Below, piece by piece: positions 18,524-27,374 of a stretch of 38,096 nt of DNA. Numbering within the stretch: the stretch's first letter is position 1; every line of letters begins with the position of its first letter. Origin of the DNA: an uncultured Clostridia bacterium (GTDB lineage: Bacteria > Bacillota > Clostridia > TANB77 > CAG-508). The notes under the pieces were generated by a model. The model did no database searches. It was given only the letters and a program-made list of their open reading frames with translations, and was not told the origin of the DNA. Location: contig CALXPP010000017.1 in assembly GCA_944390345.1 (NCBI GenBank), positions 1 through 38,096 of the forward strand, given 5' to 3'. The translations under genes were made by a program, and so were the position numbers.

Positions 18524-18593
18524 TCTTCTACCAAACTTATACTTAAATAAAATCGTAATTTCCACAAGCAAACTCACAATCTGCACTTAAATT

Positions 18594-18631
18594 AAAAAAA
18601 ATGGCAACTCTTTTTTAAATTGCCATTTTAA
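18594..18631. terminator. bidirectional intrinsic terminator
   Basis: AAAATGGCAA / TTGCCATTTT hairpin. On the minus strand it is followed by eight T and terminates the efp operon. On the plus strand it can stop transcripts of the M23 gene. Confidence 0.8.
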
Positions 18632-18657
18632 ATATTTAATCAATCTTTATTATATTT

Positions 18658-19032
18658 TTACATAATATCATCATCTTCGTCGCTATCCCAATCTAACTCT
18701 ATCATATTATTACATTCTGGGCACTCAATTTCTTTGTCTTGAGTTAATGTATCTAGCATTATAGTAGCATTACAATAAGGACATATTATAGAAAGGCAAT
18801 CTTCACCTTCAAAGATTTCCTCTTCTAAGCTCATTATCCTCTCTTCTAGTTCTTCTAGCCTAGAAGTGCATAACTTAATTTTTTGCTCATAAGACTTCTC
18901 TATTTTATTTAGTTCATCTAAGTAAGTTATGGTTAAATCTGTAATTACTTTTCTTGCATATTCAGAGTCTACAGGGCTTTCCATATTATTTTTTAAATCT
19001 TCAATTACTTCATTATACTTTTTATCAAGCAT
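18658..19032 (-). CDS. zinc-ribbon coiled-coil protein (CD1247-like)
   Basis: 124 residues. The N-terminal two thirds is helical and charged, with a coiled coil around residues 42-75 (KIEKSYEQKIKLCTSRLEEL). A C-terminal zinc ribbon has two CxxC pairs (CPYC and CPEC) and ends in an acidic tail (DSDEDDDIM). A protein of this architecture is found next to efp in many clostridia. Its role is unknown. It is 16 bases downstream of efp and ends the operon at a hairpin terminator. Confidence 0.75.
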   Translation of the reverse strand: MLDKKYNEVIEDLKNNMESPVDSEYARKVITDLTITYLDELNKIEKSYEQKIKLCTSRLEELEERIMSLEEEIFEGEDCLSIICPYCNATIMLDTLTQDKEIECPECNNMIELDWDSDEDDDIM

Positions 19033-19048
19033 TGAAATAAATTTCCTC

Positions 19049-19615
19049 CTATAGTCTTTCCATATATAAACCTGTTCTTGTATCTATTCTAATAATATCT
19101 CCTATATTTACAAATAGTGGTACTGATATTTCTAAACCATTTTCTAATTTTGCAGGTTTTCCAGAAGTTGTTGTAGTGTTTCCACTAAAACCTGGTTCTG
19201 TATATGTAACTTCTAATTCCACAAACATTGGTGGCTCAACATTAAATACTTTTCCTTTTATTGATTGAATTGTTACATTCATATTTTCTTTAATATATTT
19301 TAATGCATCTCCTATTTGTTCTTTATTTAATGGTATTTGTTCATAAGTATTATTATCCATAAAATAATACAATTCTCCATCATTATATAGATATTGCATT
19401 TCTCTTTTTTCTATTTCTGCTCCTTGTAATTTTTCAGATGGATTAAAAGTTCTCTCTATAACAGCTCCTGTAACAACATTTTTCATTTTTACTCTTACAA
19501 ATGCTGCTCCTTTTCCTGGTTTTACATGTTGAAATTCAACAACTTTAAATACATTTGAATCTAACTCAAAGGTTGTTCCATTTCTTAAATCTCCTGCCAT
19601 ATATACTTCTGCCAT
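19049..19615 (-). CDS. efp: translation elongation factor P
   Basis: 188 residues, three beta-barrel domains. Motifs: [18 protein letters not shown] at the start, then [14 protein letters not shown] with the tip loop that carries the modified Lys or Arg in other EF-Ps (here K32-G-A region), then [20 protein letters not shown] near the C-terminus. EF-P rescues ribosomes stalled at polyproline runs. It lies downstream of pepP, as in many Firmicutes. Confidence 0.97.
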   Translation of the reverse strand: MAEVYMAGDLRNGTTFELDSNVFKVVEFQHVKPGKGAAFVRVKMKNVVTGAVIERTFNPSEKLQGAEIEKREMQYLYNDGELYYFMDNNTYEQIPLNKEQIGDALKYIKENMNVTIQSIKGKVFNVEPPMFVELEVTYTEPGFSGNTTTTSGKPAKLENGLEISVPLFVNIGDIIRIDTRTGLYMERL

Positions 19616-19683
19616 TTCTTCTACCTCTTTTCTTTAAATTTCTACTAAACTATTTTAGATAATACCATATTTTTTAGCTAAAA

Positions 19684-20752
19684 TCAAGACTTTAGCATAA
19701 GTTTAATATAGTCTTTACTACATTTTGTTAAATTTATACATTCGTTTTGTGTTATTAAAAAAGTATCTTCTATTCTTATCCCAAATTTGCCTTCTAAATA
19801 TATTCCTGGTTCGATTGCAAATATCATATCTTTCTTTATAGTTTGATCTGTATTAGTTCTAAGTGTTGGATCTTCGTGAATTTCTAGTCCTAGACTATGT
19901 CCAAAGGCATGCATTACTTCATACCCTTTTCCGAACATAAGCTTCTTCTACTTGTTTTAAAACTTGCTTTATATTTACACCATCTTTAAAATTTTTACTA
20001 ATAAACTTCTGTTTTTCTAATACAAAATTGTACTCTTCTTCTAAAAAATTATTTTCTCCTACAAATACTGTTCTAGACAAATCTGAAGTATAGCCTTTAT
20101 ATTTTGCACCCATATCAAAAAGTAAAACATCTCCTGATTTTATTTTTCTATCTGTTGGTACTGCATGTGGCATAGAGCTATGCTCTCCGGCTGCTACAAT
20201 AGTTTCAAAAGCTACTCCATCTGCTCCAAGTGATATCATATATTTTTCGATTTCAAAAGCTACTTCTTTTTCTGTCATACCTCTTTTTATATTATGTATA
20301 ATATAATCAAAGGTTTTATCTGTAATTTCACAAGCTTTCTTTATACACTCTATTTCTTCTTCATCTTTTATAAATCTTTGTCTTTCAATAAGCCCTTCTG
20401 TTTCAACTAAATTTACTTTATAGGTTTGTAAATATTTTAAATAATTTGCATAAGTCACATAATTTTCTTCAAATCCTATATTTTCACAAATCATAAAGAA
20501 GCCTTCATAATCGTATTTACTTAAATTTTTTGAATCATATGCTACTATTTCATCACTTATGGTAAGCTTGCTATTTACATCTTCTATATATCTACTATCT
20601 GTAATAAAAACTGTTTCTCTAGGTGCTATTATAAGTACTCCTTCTGCATTTAAACCCGTTAAATACTTTATATTAATTGGATTAGATACAATCATTCCCT
20701 CCAAATTTAAAGCTTTAAGCTGGTTTTTAAGCCATTTAAGTCTTTTATTCAT
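19684..20752 (-). CDS. pepP: Xaa-Pro aminopeptidase, read through a +1 shift at CGG
   Basis: M24 metallopeptidase removing N-terminal residues before proline. The frame is open from 20752 to codon 274, CGG (19933-19931); without a shift it ends four codons later at TGA. Skipping the C gives GGA AAA GGG TAT and a continuous 355-residue protein, normal for the family. Metal ligands are divided by the site: the two Asp (LLFDMGAKYKGYTSDLSR) are upstream, while the His (GHSLGLEIHE) and two Glu (IEPGIY, IRIEDT) lie only in the shifted part. The unshifted product would lack half the active site. The start has GAGGTG. It lies between the prepilin peptidase and efp. The alternative is a recent pseudogene, which I think unlikely given the two matching sites. 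Confidence 0.85.
19924..19939 (-). other. +1 recoding site, CGG in pepP
   Basis: Codons TAT GTT CGG AAA AGG. Family alignment continues as GTT (C) GGA AAA GGG. The extra base is the C at 19933. It shares the context CGGAAAA with the other two sites; the preceding codon differs (GTT rather than TCA). Confidence 0.75.
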
Positions 20753-20772
20753 AATAAAGCACCTCTTTTCTT

Positions 20773-21543
20773 TTAAGATATTCCTAAAATTTTATTGCTA
20801 AGCATTTTGCAAAAGCCGAAAAAACTTACAAAAACTGTATTCATTGGTGCAAAAATACAAAATATAGCAGCTAATACTAGAAATGGTCCAAAAGGAATAT
20901 ATTCATCATCTTTTTTTCTTATATATCTTACTATTAATATTACAATTGACAATATTGCTGCGATAAAGAAAGCTAACAATGATATTTCAGCTGTAGTGCT
21001 TACTCCAAAGTATAGACCAATAGCTCCCATAAATTTAACATCTCCTAAGCCCATAGCTTCTTTACCAGCTATTAATCCTCCTAAAAGAGTAATTAAAATG
21101 AATATTCCTGCTCCAGTGCACATTCCTAAAAGCATATCTTTTGCTATATTTATATTGTTTATTCCATATAAGAATACTAAAACTAAACCTATTTCAAATA
21201 TTGTTAAATTTAAGCGATTCGGTATTATTCTATGTTTTAAGTCCACAAAAAATGCACTAAGTAGCATTGGTGTTAGAATTAAAAATTTTATTAAATCTAA
21301 GTTTTTGTAAAATTCATCTTTAATACCAAATTTATATAGTAAAGCTACATAAATAACTGCCATCAAACACATTAAAATATAATTATTTTTTAATCCATTT
21401 TTATTTGCTACAAAAAATTCTTTGGTAAAAATCTTTTTTTCTTCCGGGAAACACATATTACACCAAGCAATAAATTTTCCAACAAAAAAGCCTAAAATTG
21501 CTATTAATAAATAAAATATTATGTGTATATCATTAAAATACAT
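20773..21543 (-). CDS. prepilin-type (A24) aspartyl peptidase
   Basis: 256 residues with about seven membrane helices. The two catalytic Asp motifs are visible: FFVDLKHRIIPNRL, and GLGDVKFMGAIGLYFG (GxGD). The N-terminal methyltransferase-type zinc motif (two CxxC pairs) of classical PilD enzymes is missing; only CNMC is seen around residues 28-31. So it may cleave without methylating, as in short archaeal or Tad-type enzymes. It lies in the yqeG-pepP-efp operon, away from any pilus cluster. A possible substrate is the pseudopilin-like protein at 12393-13361. Confidence 0.88.
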   Translation of the reverse strand: MYFNDIHIIFYLLIAILGFFVGKFIAWCNMCFPEEKKIFTKEFFVANKNGLKNNYILMCLMAVIYVALLYKFGIKDEFYKNLDLIKFLILTPMLLSAFFVDLKHRIIPNRLNLTIFEIGLVLVFLYGINNINIAKDMLLGMCTGAGIFILITLLGGLIAGKEAMGLGDVKFMGAIGLYFGVSTTAEISLLAFFIAAILSIVILIVRYIRKKDDEYIPFGPFLVLAAIFCIFAPMNTVFVSFFGFCKMLSNKILGIS

Positions 21544-21554
21544 TTTATTTTCCT

Positions 21555-22058
21555 CTAATCTTTCGTATTTTGTTTCTTAAAATAATTTTGTATAATTTTT
21601 TTCTCTATTGGTCTTTTTATTCGTGTTATTAACAAATCTCTTTCATTAATAGGTTTTACTAAGATAGAAAACATACCTAATCGATTAGCTCCTATTATGT
21701 CTGTAAAAATTTGATCTCCAACTGTTGCTATTTCTTTATATTCCAAATTTAAAATACCTTTTGCTTTTTGAAATCCCCTCTTCAATGGTTTAGTAGCAAA
21801 AAATATATATGGAATTTTTAGCTTATCTGCTACCATTTTTACTTTTTCTTTCTTATTACTATTTGAAAGAATTATACATTTAATTCCACTTTCTTTTATT
21901 TTTTCTATCCAAGTATCTAAACCAGGCAATATATCTTTTTTGTAATCTATTAAAGTATTATCTACATCTAACATTAATCCTTTAATATGATTTTTCTCTA
22001 AGATTTCTACTGTAATATCTGTAATCTTGTCAAAATAGAGTTTTGGATATAATTGCAT
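21555..22058 (-). CDS. yqeG: YqeG-family HAD phosphatase
   Basis: 167 residues. HAD superfamily, subfamily IIIA. Motif I is MLDVDNTLID, motif II IILSNSNKK, the Lys motif is FATKPLKRGF, and motif III is TVGDQIFTDIIGANRLGM. Relatives include phosphatidylglycerophosphate phosphatases, so a role in phospholipid synthesis is possible but not shown. It is the first gene of a minus-strand operon with the peptidase, pepP, efp and the zinc-ribbon gene. A good promoter lies 30-58 bases upstream. Confidence 0.9.
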   Translation of the reverse strand: MQLYPKLYFDKITDITVEILEKNHIKGLMLDVDNTLIDYKKDILPGLDTWIEKIKESGIKCIILSNSNKKEKVKMVADKLKIPYIFFATKPLKRGFQKAKGILNLEYKEIATVGDQIFTDIIGANRLGMFSILVKPINERDLLITRIKRPIEKKIIQNYFKKQNTKD

Positions 22059-22087
22059 TTAAAACTTCCTCCAACTTTTATTATATA

Positions 22088-22116
22088 ATATTATCAATAT
22101 GTTATTATTTTGTCAA
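22088..22116 (-). promoter_or_regulatory. sigma-A promoter of the yqeG-efp operon
   Basis: Minus strand consensus TTGACA, 17-base spacer, TAATAT. A GGAGG ribosome site follows before the yqeG ATG. Confidence 0.75.
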
Positions 22117-22217
22117 TTATATCCTTTAATTTAGTTTATTTTAAATTTTCTTATATTTACTTCTAACTAATAATTTTTTTAATTTAACTTGGTCTTTAGC
22201 CAACAATTTTAAGTTTT

Positions 22218-22889
22218 TTACTTGCAAAAAATATGCTTACCAATAGTTATTACTTGTGGTCTAGACCATATCCAACCAGATGTTGCTGTATTTGGATTAA
22301 AATAATAAAGACAACCTGAAGTAGGATCCCAACCATTTATAGCATCTTGAGCAGCTTTTCTTGCTGTTGCATCTGGTTCTAAATTAATCTGTCCATCTGC
22401 TACTGCTGTAAAAGCTCCTGATTGATATACAACTCCTGCCATTGTATTTGGAAACTTAGAACTAGCCATCCTATTTAATACAACTGCTGCTACTGCTACT
22501 TGGCCTTTATATGGCTCTCCCCTTGCTTCTGAATAAACTACTTTTGAGAGTAAATACAAATTACTATTATTACTAGTGCTACCAGAAGAATTGCTACTAT
22601 TCATTATTCCTAAGGCTTTTAGAGTTGCAGGTCCTGCTATTCCATCTACTGTTAAGCCATTTTTTCTTTGAAAATACTTTACTGCTGAAAGAGTTTGCGA
22701 ACCATAAATTCCATCTACATTCCCATTATAGTAGCCCCATCTTTTAAGTTTTGTCTGAATTTGTTTTACCTCTTCTCCTCTAGAACCATATTTTGATAAA
22801 GCATACACAGTAGAATATAAACTCTCTATTAAAAATATAGAAATAGCCAATATCGAAATTAAGCTAAAAATTTTAATAAATTTCTTCAT
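22218..22889 (-). CDS. sleB: spore cortex-lytic enzyme SleB
   Basis: 223 residues. Signal peptide about 1-30. A peptidoglycan-binding domain follows at about 34-92 (GSRGEEVKQIQTKLKRWGYY; DGIYGSQTLSAVKYFQ). After a Ser/Asn linker comes a Hydrolase_2 domain at about 110-223 with the catalytic Glu region VVYSEARGEPYKGQVAVAAV. The closing ITIGKHIFCK is typical of the family. SleB degrades cortex peptidoglycan (muramic-lactam-specific) during germination. It is likely made in the forespore; a matching promoter is listed. It works downstream of the GerA-type receptor in this window. Confidence 0.95.
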   Translation of the reverse strand: MKKFIKIFSLISILAISIFLIESLYSTVYALSKYGSRGEEVKQIQTKLKRWGYYNGNVDGIYGSQTLSAVKYFQRKNGLTVDGIAGPATLKALGIMNSSNSSGSTSNNSNLYLLSKVVYSEARGEPYKGQVAVAAVVLNRMASSKFPNTMAGVVYQSGAFTAVADGQINLEPDATARKAAQDAINGWDPTSGCLYYFNPNTATSGWIWSRPQVITIGKHIFCK

Positions 22890-22929
22890 TTTTCTTCTCC
22901 TTCAAAATTATAATTTTTCCAATTATCTC

Positions 22930-22958
22930 TAGCTTTTCCTATTTTTCAAATTTTATGC
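22930..22958 (-). promoter_or_regulatory. candidate forespore (sigma-F/G) promoter of sleB
   Basis: Minus strand GCATA, 14-base spacer, GGAAAAGCTA. It resembles the Bacillus sigma-F/G pattern (GYATA, about 15 bases, GGnnAnAHTR) and lies about 40 bases upstream of the sleB start. sleB is forespore-expressed in known species. Confidence 0.45.
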
Positions 22959-23033
22959 TGTAATCTTTGTAATATTTTCGTAATAATGTTATTAAAATTT
23001 AATGTTTTTTTTGATTTTTCTAAGTATTTTTTA

Positions 23034-23062
23034 TTGAATTTTTATAAATTTATTATTATAAT
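23034..23062 (+). promoter_or_regulatory. promoter of the CBM25-like gene
   Basis: TTGAAT, 17-base spacer, TATAAT, followed by TAGGAGA and the ATG at 23093. Confidence 0.65.
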
Positions 23063-23092
23063 GTAGAAAATGATATTTATAGGAGAAAAATT

Positions 23093-24346
23093 ATGGAGTT
23101 TACAAACGAAATTTCTTTTAATAACAAATTAATTGAAAATAAAATTGCTAAAATTAATTATCATGGAAGACTATTTAAAGAAGGCTCTCAAGAGCTTACA
23201 ATTGTATATGGTTTTGGTAATAATTGGGAATATACTCAAGAAAAGCAAATGATAAAACAAGATGATGGTTTTGAAGTAGAAATAGAAATTAAACCTTACA
23301 ATACTTTTAACTTCTGCTTTAGAAATGAAAATTATAATTGGGATAATAATAATTCATTTAATTATATTTCACCAATTGATAAAGAAATCTTTGAGCCTGC
23401 TGAAAAAACTAATAAAATAGAAAAACTTTCAGCAACAGAACAAGAACTTAATAAATTAGAAAATGAAATTTCTTTGCTTTTTGATGAGCTTTTTGATGCT
23501 CCAGATGAAACGCCAAATATAACTCCTTCTTTTACACAAAATGATGAAAGTGAAAAACTTGAAAATTTTGATTTAGATGCTTTAATAGAAGAAATTTTAA
23601 ATCCTGTTGTTGCTTCTACAGATTCAGTTGCAGTTTTAGAAAATTTAGCACAAGAAGTAGATGAACCTTCTATTAAACAAGCTTCTAATGTTGAAAATAT
23701 AGAAGATGAAGTATCTGAATTTCCTACTCATACTCAAAAAACTTCAACTTTAGTAGAAGATATTTTAGTTCCTTATTATGAAGATGTTAATAATATTTCA
23801 AAAGTTGAAGATGGAAATTTAAGTAATGTCGATAATTTAATAGAGTCTTTAGCAGACGAAAATGTAGAAATTCCAGATGAAACTCCTGTAACACCTGCTT
23901 TCCAAAAAATAGAAAACATTGAAGAATTATTTGAGCAAGACACAGAAAATATAGAAGCTACTACAGAAGTTTCAGCAGCTACTATAGAAGAAACTAAAAA
24001 AGAAGAAAATATACAAAAAGCTACAGAAACACCAGTTCAAGAAAAATCAACTGTTTTTGCAGAAGCAAAAGCAAATACTAAAAAAGACTTTACTATTATT
24101 GAAGATGATGTAGAAACTTCAGAACCTTCTTTACTAGAAGAAGTTAAACAAGAAAAAGCTAATGAAAAAGTAGAAGAAAATGTTGCACTATCAGTAGTTG
24201 AAAATCAAAATACTCTACTTGTTAGTCCAAGAAGATTAAGTAAATTCTACTTTATAAAGAAAAAGGTTAAACTTGCTTTTTACAAAGCTTTAGTTTCAAT
24301 ACCAAAATTTCTACATAAACAATTTGATTCTTCAGAAAACAATTAA
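23093..24346 (+). CDS. CBM25-like domain protein with acidic linker and basic tail
   Basis: 417 residues with no signal peptide. Residues about 15-95 look like a family 25/53 starch-binding module (YHGRLFKEGSQELTIVYGFG; then aromatic positions in NNWEY, NFCFRN and NYNWDNN). Residues 100-370 are a long Glu/Thr/Val/Asn-rich acidic low-complexity region without enzymatic motifs. The last 45 residues are basic and amphipathic (RRLSKFYFIKKKVKLAFY), suited to membrane or polymer contact. Absence of an export signal suggests a cytoplasmic glycogen-associated or scaffold role, which is inference. It is a single gene with its own promoter and terminator. Confidence 0.65.
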   Translation: MEFTNEISFNNKLIENKIAKINYHGRLFKEGSQELTIVYGFGNNWEYTQEKQMIKQDDGFEVEIEIKPYNTFNFCFRNENYNWDNNNSFNYISPIDKEIFEPAEKTNKIEKLSATEQELNKLENEISLLFDELFDAPDETPNITPSFTQNDESEKLENFDLDALIEEILNPVVASTDSVAVLENLAQEVDEPSIKQASNVENIEDEVSEFPTHTQKTSTLVEDILVPYYEDVNNISKVEDGNLSNVDNLIESLADENVEIPDETPVTPAFQKIENIEELFEQDTENIEATTEVSAATIEETKKEENIQKATETPVQEKSTVFAEAKANTKKDFTIIEDDVETSEPSLLEEVKQEKANEKVEENVALSVVENQNTLLVSPRRLSKFYFIKKKVKLAFYKALVSIPKFLHKQFDSSENN

Positions 24347-24360
24347 TACATATCTATCCA

Positions 24361-24402
24361 AAAAGAAAAAGCAAACTTTAATTTAAGTTTGCTTTTTCTT
24401 TT
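24361..24402. terminator. bidirectional intrinsic terminator
   Basis: Long hairpin AAAAGAAAAAGCAAACTT / AAGTTTGCTTTTTCTTTT between the convergent CBM25-like gene and fhs. Confidence 0.9.
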
Positions 24403-24427
24403 AAGCTAATAATGTTTAATTTCAAGT

Positions 24428-26089
24428 CTAAAAAATACCTACTATATTCCCTTTTTCATCTAAATCTATTTGTTCAGCCGCTGGTACTTTTGGAAGACCT
24501 GGCATTGTAAATATTTTTCCTGTTTTTACTACTATAAATTCTGCTCCTGTCTTTAAAATTACTTCACTTATATGTATTTTAAAAGGTTTATCACATAATA
24601 AATTCTTAGCATCATCAGAAAATGAATATTGAGTTTTTGCAATGCATACAGGAAAATCTCTATAACCTAATCTTTCAAAATATTCTAAATCTTTTTCTGC
24701 AGTTTCTGAATACTCTACTCCTTCAGCACCATAGACTTTTTTAGCTACTTTTTCAATCTTTTCTTTTAAACTATCTTCTGTATTGTATATATACTTAAAT
24801 GAATTATCTTGTTTTGCTAGTTTGACTACTTTTTCCGCTAAATCTATTGCACCAGCTCCACCTTTTTCCCATACTTCTGCTAAGCTTAATTCTATATTTT
24901 TTTCTTTCAGAATCTTTTCCAATAATTTTATCTCTTTATCTGTATCATTAGTATATTTATTTATTGCGACAATTACATTTAAGCCCATTTCATCTCTAAG
25001 ATTTTTAATATGTTTCAAAAGATTTTCTGTTCCCTTTTCTAAGGCTTCAAGGTTTTCTTTGGTACAGTCTTCTACATTTAAACCTCCATGGTATTTTAAA
25101 GCTTTTAAAGTTGCTACACAAACTGCTACTTTTGGCTTTAACCCTGCTTTTCTACATTTTATATCTACAAATTTTTCTGCTCCTAAATCTGCTCCAAAAC
25201 CTGCTTCTGTAACTACATAATCACCAAGTTTTAATGCCATTTTTGTAGCAACAATACTATTGCATCCATGAGCAATGTTAGCAAAAGGTCCTCCATGAAT
25301 AATTGCCAAATTATGCTCCAGAGTTTGGACTACATTTGGATTAAAAGCTTCTTTTAATAGAACTGTTAATGCTCCTTCTGCTTTTAAATCTTTTGCTCTA
25401 ATTGGCTGATTTTCTTCATTAAAGCCTACTATAATATTTCCTATTCTTCTTTTTAAGTCCTTCAAATCTTTTGCTAAGCAAAAAATAGCCATTATCTCAG
25501 AAGCAACACTTATATCAAAACCATCTTCCCTTGGTTTCATATTTTTTTCTTTAGAAAGACCTATCTCTATCTTTCTAAGCGCTCTATCATTTAAATCCAC
25601 ACATCTTTTCCAAATTACCTTTTTAAATTTTAAAGCATTTCCATAAAAAATATGATTATCTATAATTGCAGCTAATAAATTATTTGCTGTTGTAATTGCA
25701 TGTATATCTCCTGTAAAGTGAAGATTTATTTCTTCCATTGGTGCTACTTGTGCATATCCACCACCAGTTGCCCCACCTTTTATACCAAAAACAGGTCCTA
25801 AAGATGGCTCTCTTAAAGCCAATATTGCTTTTTTATTTAATCTATTTAGTGCATCCGCTAAACCAATTGCTATAGTAGTCTTTCCTTCTCCTAATGGTGT
25901 TGGATTTATAGAAGTTACTAATATTAAATTTGCATCCTTTTTTTCTTCTAAAGTATCTGTTAATCTATTGCTTATTTTTGCTTTGTACTTTCCAAATTGT
26001 TCAATAAATTCTTCTGATATTTCTGCTTTTTTTACAATAGAATTTATATTTTTTAACTTAGTACTTCTTGCAATTTCTATATCTTTCAT
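24428..26089 (-). CDS. fhs: formate-tetrahydrofolate ligase
   Basis: 553 residues. Makes 10-formyl-THF from formate, ATP and THF, feeding purine synthesis and the formyl donor used by Fmt. Motifs: NPTPLGEGKTT (ATP loop), REPSLGPVFGIKGGATGGGYAQV (split here as REPSLGPVFG and KGGATGGGYAQV), and VTEAGFGADLGAEKFVDIKC. The C-terminal MPGLPKVPAAEQIDLDEKG is diagnostic. I start at the ATG at 26089 because GGGGAGGAA lies 8 bases upstream; the in-frame ATG at 26107 overlaps that site. It is the last gene of the cluster that begins with priA. Confidence 0.96.
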   Translation of the reverse strand: MKDIEIARSTKLKNINSIVKKAEISEEFIEQFGKYKAKISNRLTDTLEEKKDANLILVTSINPTPLGEGKTTIAIGLADALNRLNKKAILALREPSLGPVFGIKGGATGGGYAQVAPMEEINLHFTGDIHAITTANNLLAAIIDNHIFYGNALKFKKVIWKRCVDLNDRALRKIEIGLSKEKNMKPREDGFDISVASEIMAIFCLAKDLKDLKRRIGNIIVGFNEENQPIRAKDLKAEGALTVLLKEAFNPNVVQTLEHNLAIIHGGPFANIAHGCNSIVATKMALKLGDYVVTEAGFGADLGAEKFVDIKCRKAGLKPKVAVCVATLKALKYHGGLNVEDCTKENLEALEKGTENLLKHIKNLRDEMGLNVIVAINKYTNDTDKEIKLLEKILKEKNIELSLAEVWEKGGAGAIDLAEKVVKLAKQDNSFKYIYNTEDSLKEKIEKVAKKVYGAEGVEYSETAEKDLEYFERLGYRDFPVCIAKTQYSFSDDAKNLLCDKPFKIHISEVILKTGAEFIVVKTGKIFTMPGLPKVPAAEQIDLDEKGNIVGIF

Positions 26090-26114
26090 AATTAAGTTCC
26101 TCCCCATTATTTAA

Positions 26115-26558
26115 TTAACCAAAAATAGCTCCAACTGCAAAACCTATAATAGCTCCTACAAATACTTGTACTGGCGTATGACCTAAAACTTCTACTAATT
26201 TTTCTTGTACTTCTAAAGTAGAAAGTCCTGGTGTTTCTATAATTCTGTTTAATATTCTTGCCTGCTTTCCTGCTGCTCTTCTAACTCCTGCTGCATCATA
26301 CATAACAACAAAAGCCACAATAATAGCAATTGCAAAAGCACCACTATCAAAACCATAAGCTTTTCCTACACAACTAGCTAAAGAGCACATAACAGCTGAA
26401 TGTGAACTAGGCATTCCACCTGCTCCCATTAGTCTTTTTAAATTTATCTTTTTATTTATAATAAAATCTGTAATAAACTTAAATATTTGTATAAAAAACC
26501 AAACCGCTAAGGGTATAATTAAGCATTTATTATTTATAATTTGTGTTATAATGTTCAT
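26115..26558 (-). CDS. divergent PAP2-family membrane protein (DUF212)
   Basis: 147 residues, three to four helices. The phosphatase-like signature GGMPSSHSAVMCSLAS and the distal GVRRAAGKQARILNRI match the DUF212/YuiD family related to PAP2 phosphatases. Substrate is unknown, probably a lipid phosphate. The start is the ATG at 26558 with TTGGAG 7 bases upstream; that TTG is itself in frame and would add four residues. It sits between xseB and fhs. Confidence 0.88.
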   Translation of the reverse strand: MNIITQIINNKCLIIPLAVWFFIQIFKFITDFIINKKINLKRLMGAGGMPSSHSAVMCSLASCVGKAYGFDSGAFAIAIIVAFVVMYDAAGVRRAAGKQARILNRIIETPGLSTLEVQEKLVEVLGHTPVQVFVGAIIGFAVGAIFG

Positions 26559-26579
26559 TTTTTTCTCCAAATAAATTTT

Positions 26580-26816
26580 TTATGCATTTTCTGATGTTTC
26601 AGGATTAAATTCCTTTTCTTCTCCAGTTTCTGCATTAATTAAAATTGTAATTCTTTTTTCAGCTTTTTCTAATTTTTCATTACATTCTTTAGATATTTTC
26701 ATTCCTTTTTCAAATAAATCTACTGATTCATCTAAACTTAAATCTTCTTTTTCTAATTTATTAGTTATTTCTTCTAGATCTTTCATTAACTCTTCAAAAT
26801 TTTTTTCTTCCTTCAT
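26580..26816 (-). CDS. xseB: exodeoxyribonuclease VII small subunit
   Basis: 78 residues, the family's usual size. Two helices: NFEELMKDLEEITNKLEKED, then the conserved LSLDESVDLFEKGMKISKEC. It partners XseA, encoded 559 bases upstream with one small gene between them. An acidic tail follows. The ribosome site is AAGGAG. Confidence 0.94.
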   Translation of the reverse strand: MKEEKNFEELMKDLEEITNKLEKEDLSLDESVDLFEKGMKISKECNEKLEKAEKRITILINAETGEEKEFNPETSENA

Positions 26817-26827
26817 ACATTCTCCTT

Positions 26828-27331
26828 CTAATATAGCTCTATATACTCTTTTTCTAAATCTACTTTATAGTAAGATATAACTTTTCCTGAAGTACTAGAT
26901 ATAGTTACTATATACTCTCCATTACTATTTACATAGCAATCGAATAAAACTGTATCATCTTCTCCCCAAGATTTTTTAACTAAATCAATTGCTTTTTGTT
27001 TATTATCTGTTGAATTTGTTAAATCCCCAGTTGGCTCTTTGGGTGTATTTGAACTAAATGTATCTTCGTTTGAATTACTACTTGAATTATCATTAGAACT
27101 AATATTCTCAGTATTATTTTGATTTATATTCTCTAATATATTAGTATTTGAAATTTCATTACTTTCATTATCTGTATAATCATTTTCTAAATCTACATTA
27201 TAATTTCTATCCTCTATTTTTTTATTCATATCAAAAATCATATAAAAAGTTGCTACTACTGCAATAACACATAAAATTGGTACACAAAATAATAATTTTC
27301 TTAAAATTCCATTTTTTTTCTTTTTTTCCAT
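26828..27331 (-). CDS. hypothetical single-helix secreted-type protein
   Basis: 167 residues, no family recognised. A basic N-terminus (MEKKKKNGILRKL) and one helix (about 12-33) are followed by an Asn/Ser-rich low-complexity linker (about 45-100) and a small C-terminal domain (AIDLVKKSWGEDDTVLFDCY; YIVTISSTSGKVISYYKVDL) that resembles a PepSY-like or small beta-sheet fold. It probably faces outside the membrane. It is inserted between xseA and xseB, which are adjacent in most genomes. Confidence 0.65.
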   Translation of the reverse strand: MEKKKKNGILRKLLFCVPILCVIAVVATFYMIFDMNKKIEDRNYNVDLENDYTDNESNEISNTNILENINQNNTENISSNDNSSSNSNEDTFSSNTPKEPTGDLTNSTDNKQKAIDLVKKSWGEDDTVLFDCYVNSNGEYIVTISSTSGKVISYYKVDLEKEYIELY

Positions 27332-27374
27332 TTCTTTTCTCCTAATTTTTATACTATTTTCTTTGGTTTTATAT

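Noticed and set aside
19684..19938. A separate small peptidase gene starting at ATG 19938
   Set aside because: It holds only half of the M24 metal ligands, and its ATG lies inside the overlapping upstream frame without a ribosome site.
20795..21310. A plus-strand ORF antisense to the prepilin peptidase
   Set aside because: It is a shadow of a well-supported A24 peptidase and matches no family.
22140..22217. A terminator after sleB
   Set aside because: Only a weak TTGG/CCAA pairing without a T-run is visible, so I do not call it.
24783..25220. A plus-strand ORF antisense to fhs
   Set aside because: It lies inside the highly conserved formate-THF ligase and has no ribosome site.
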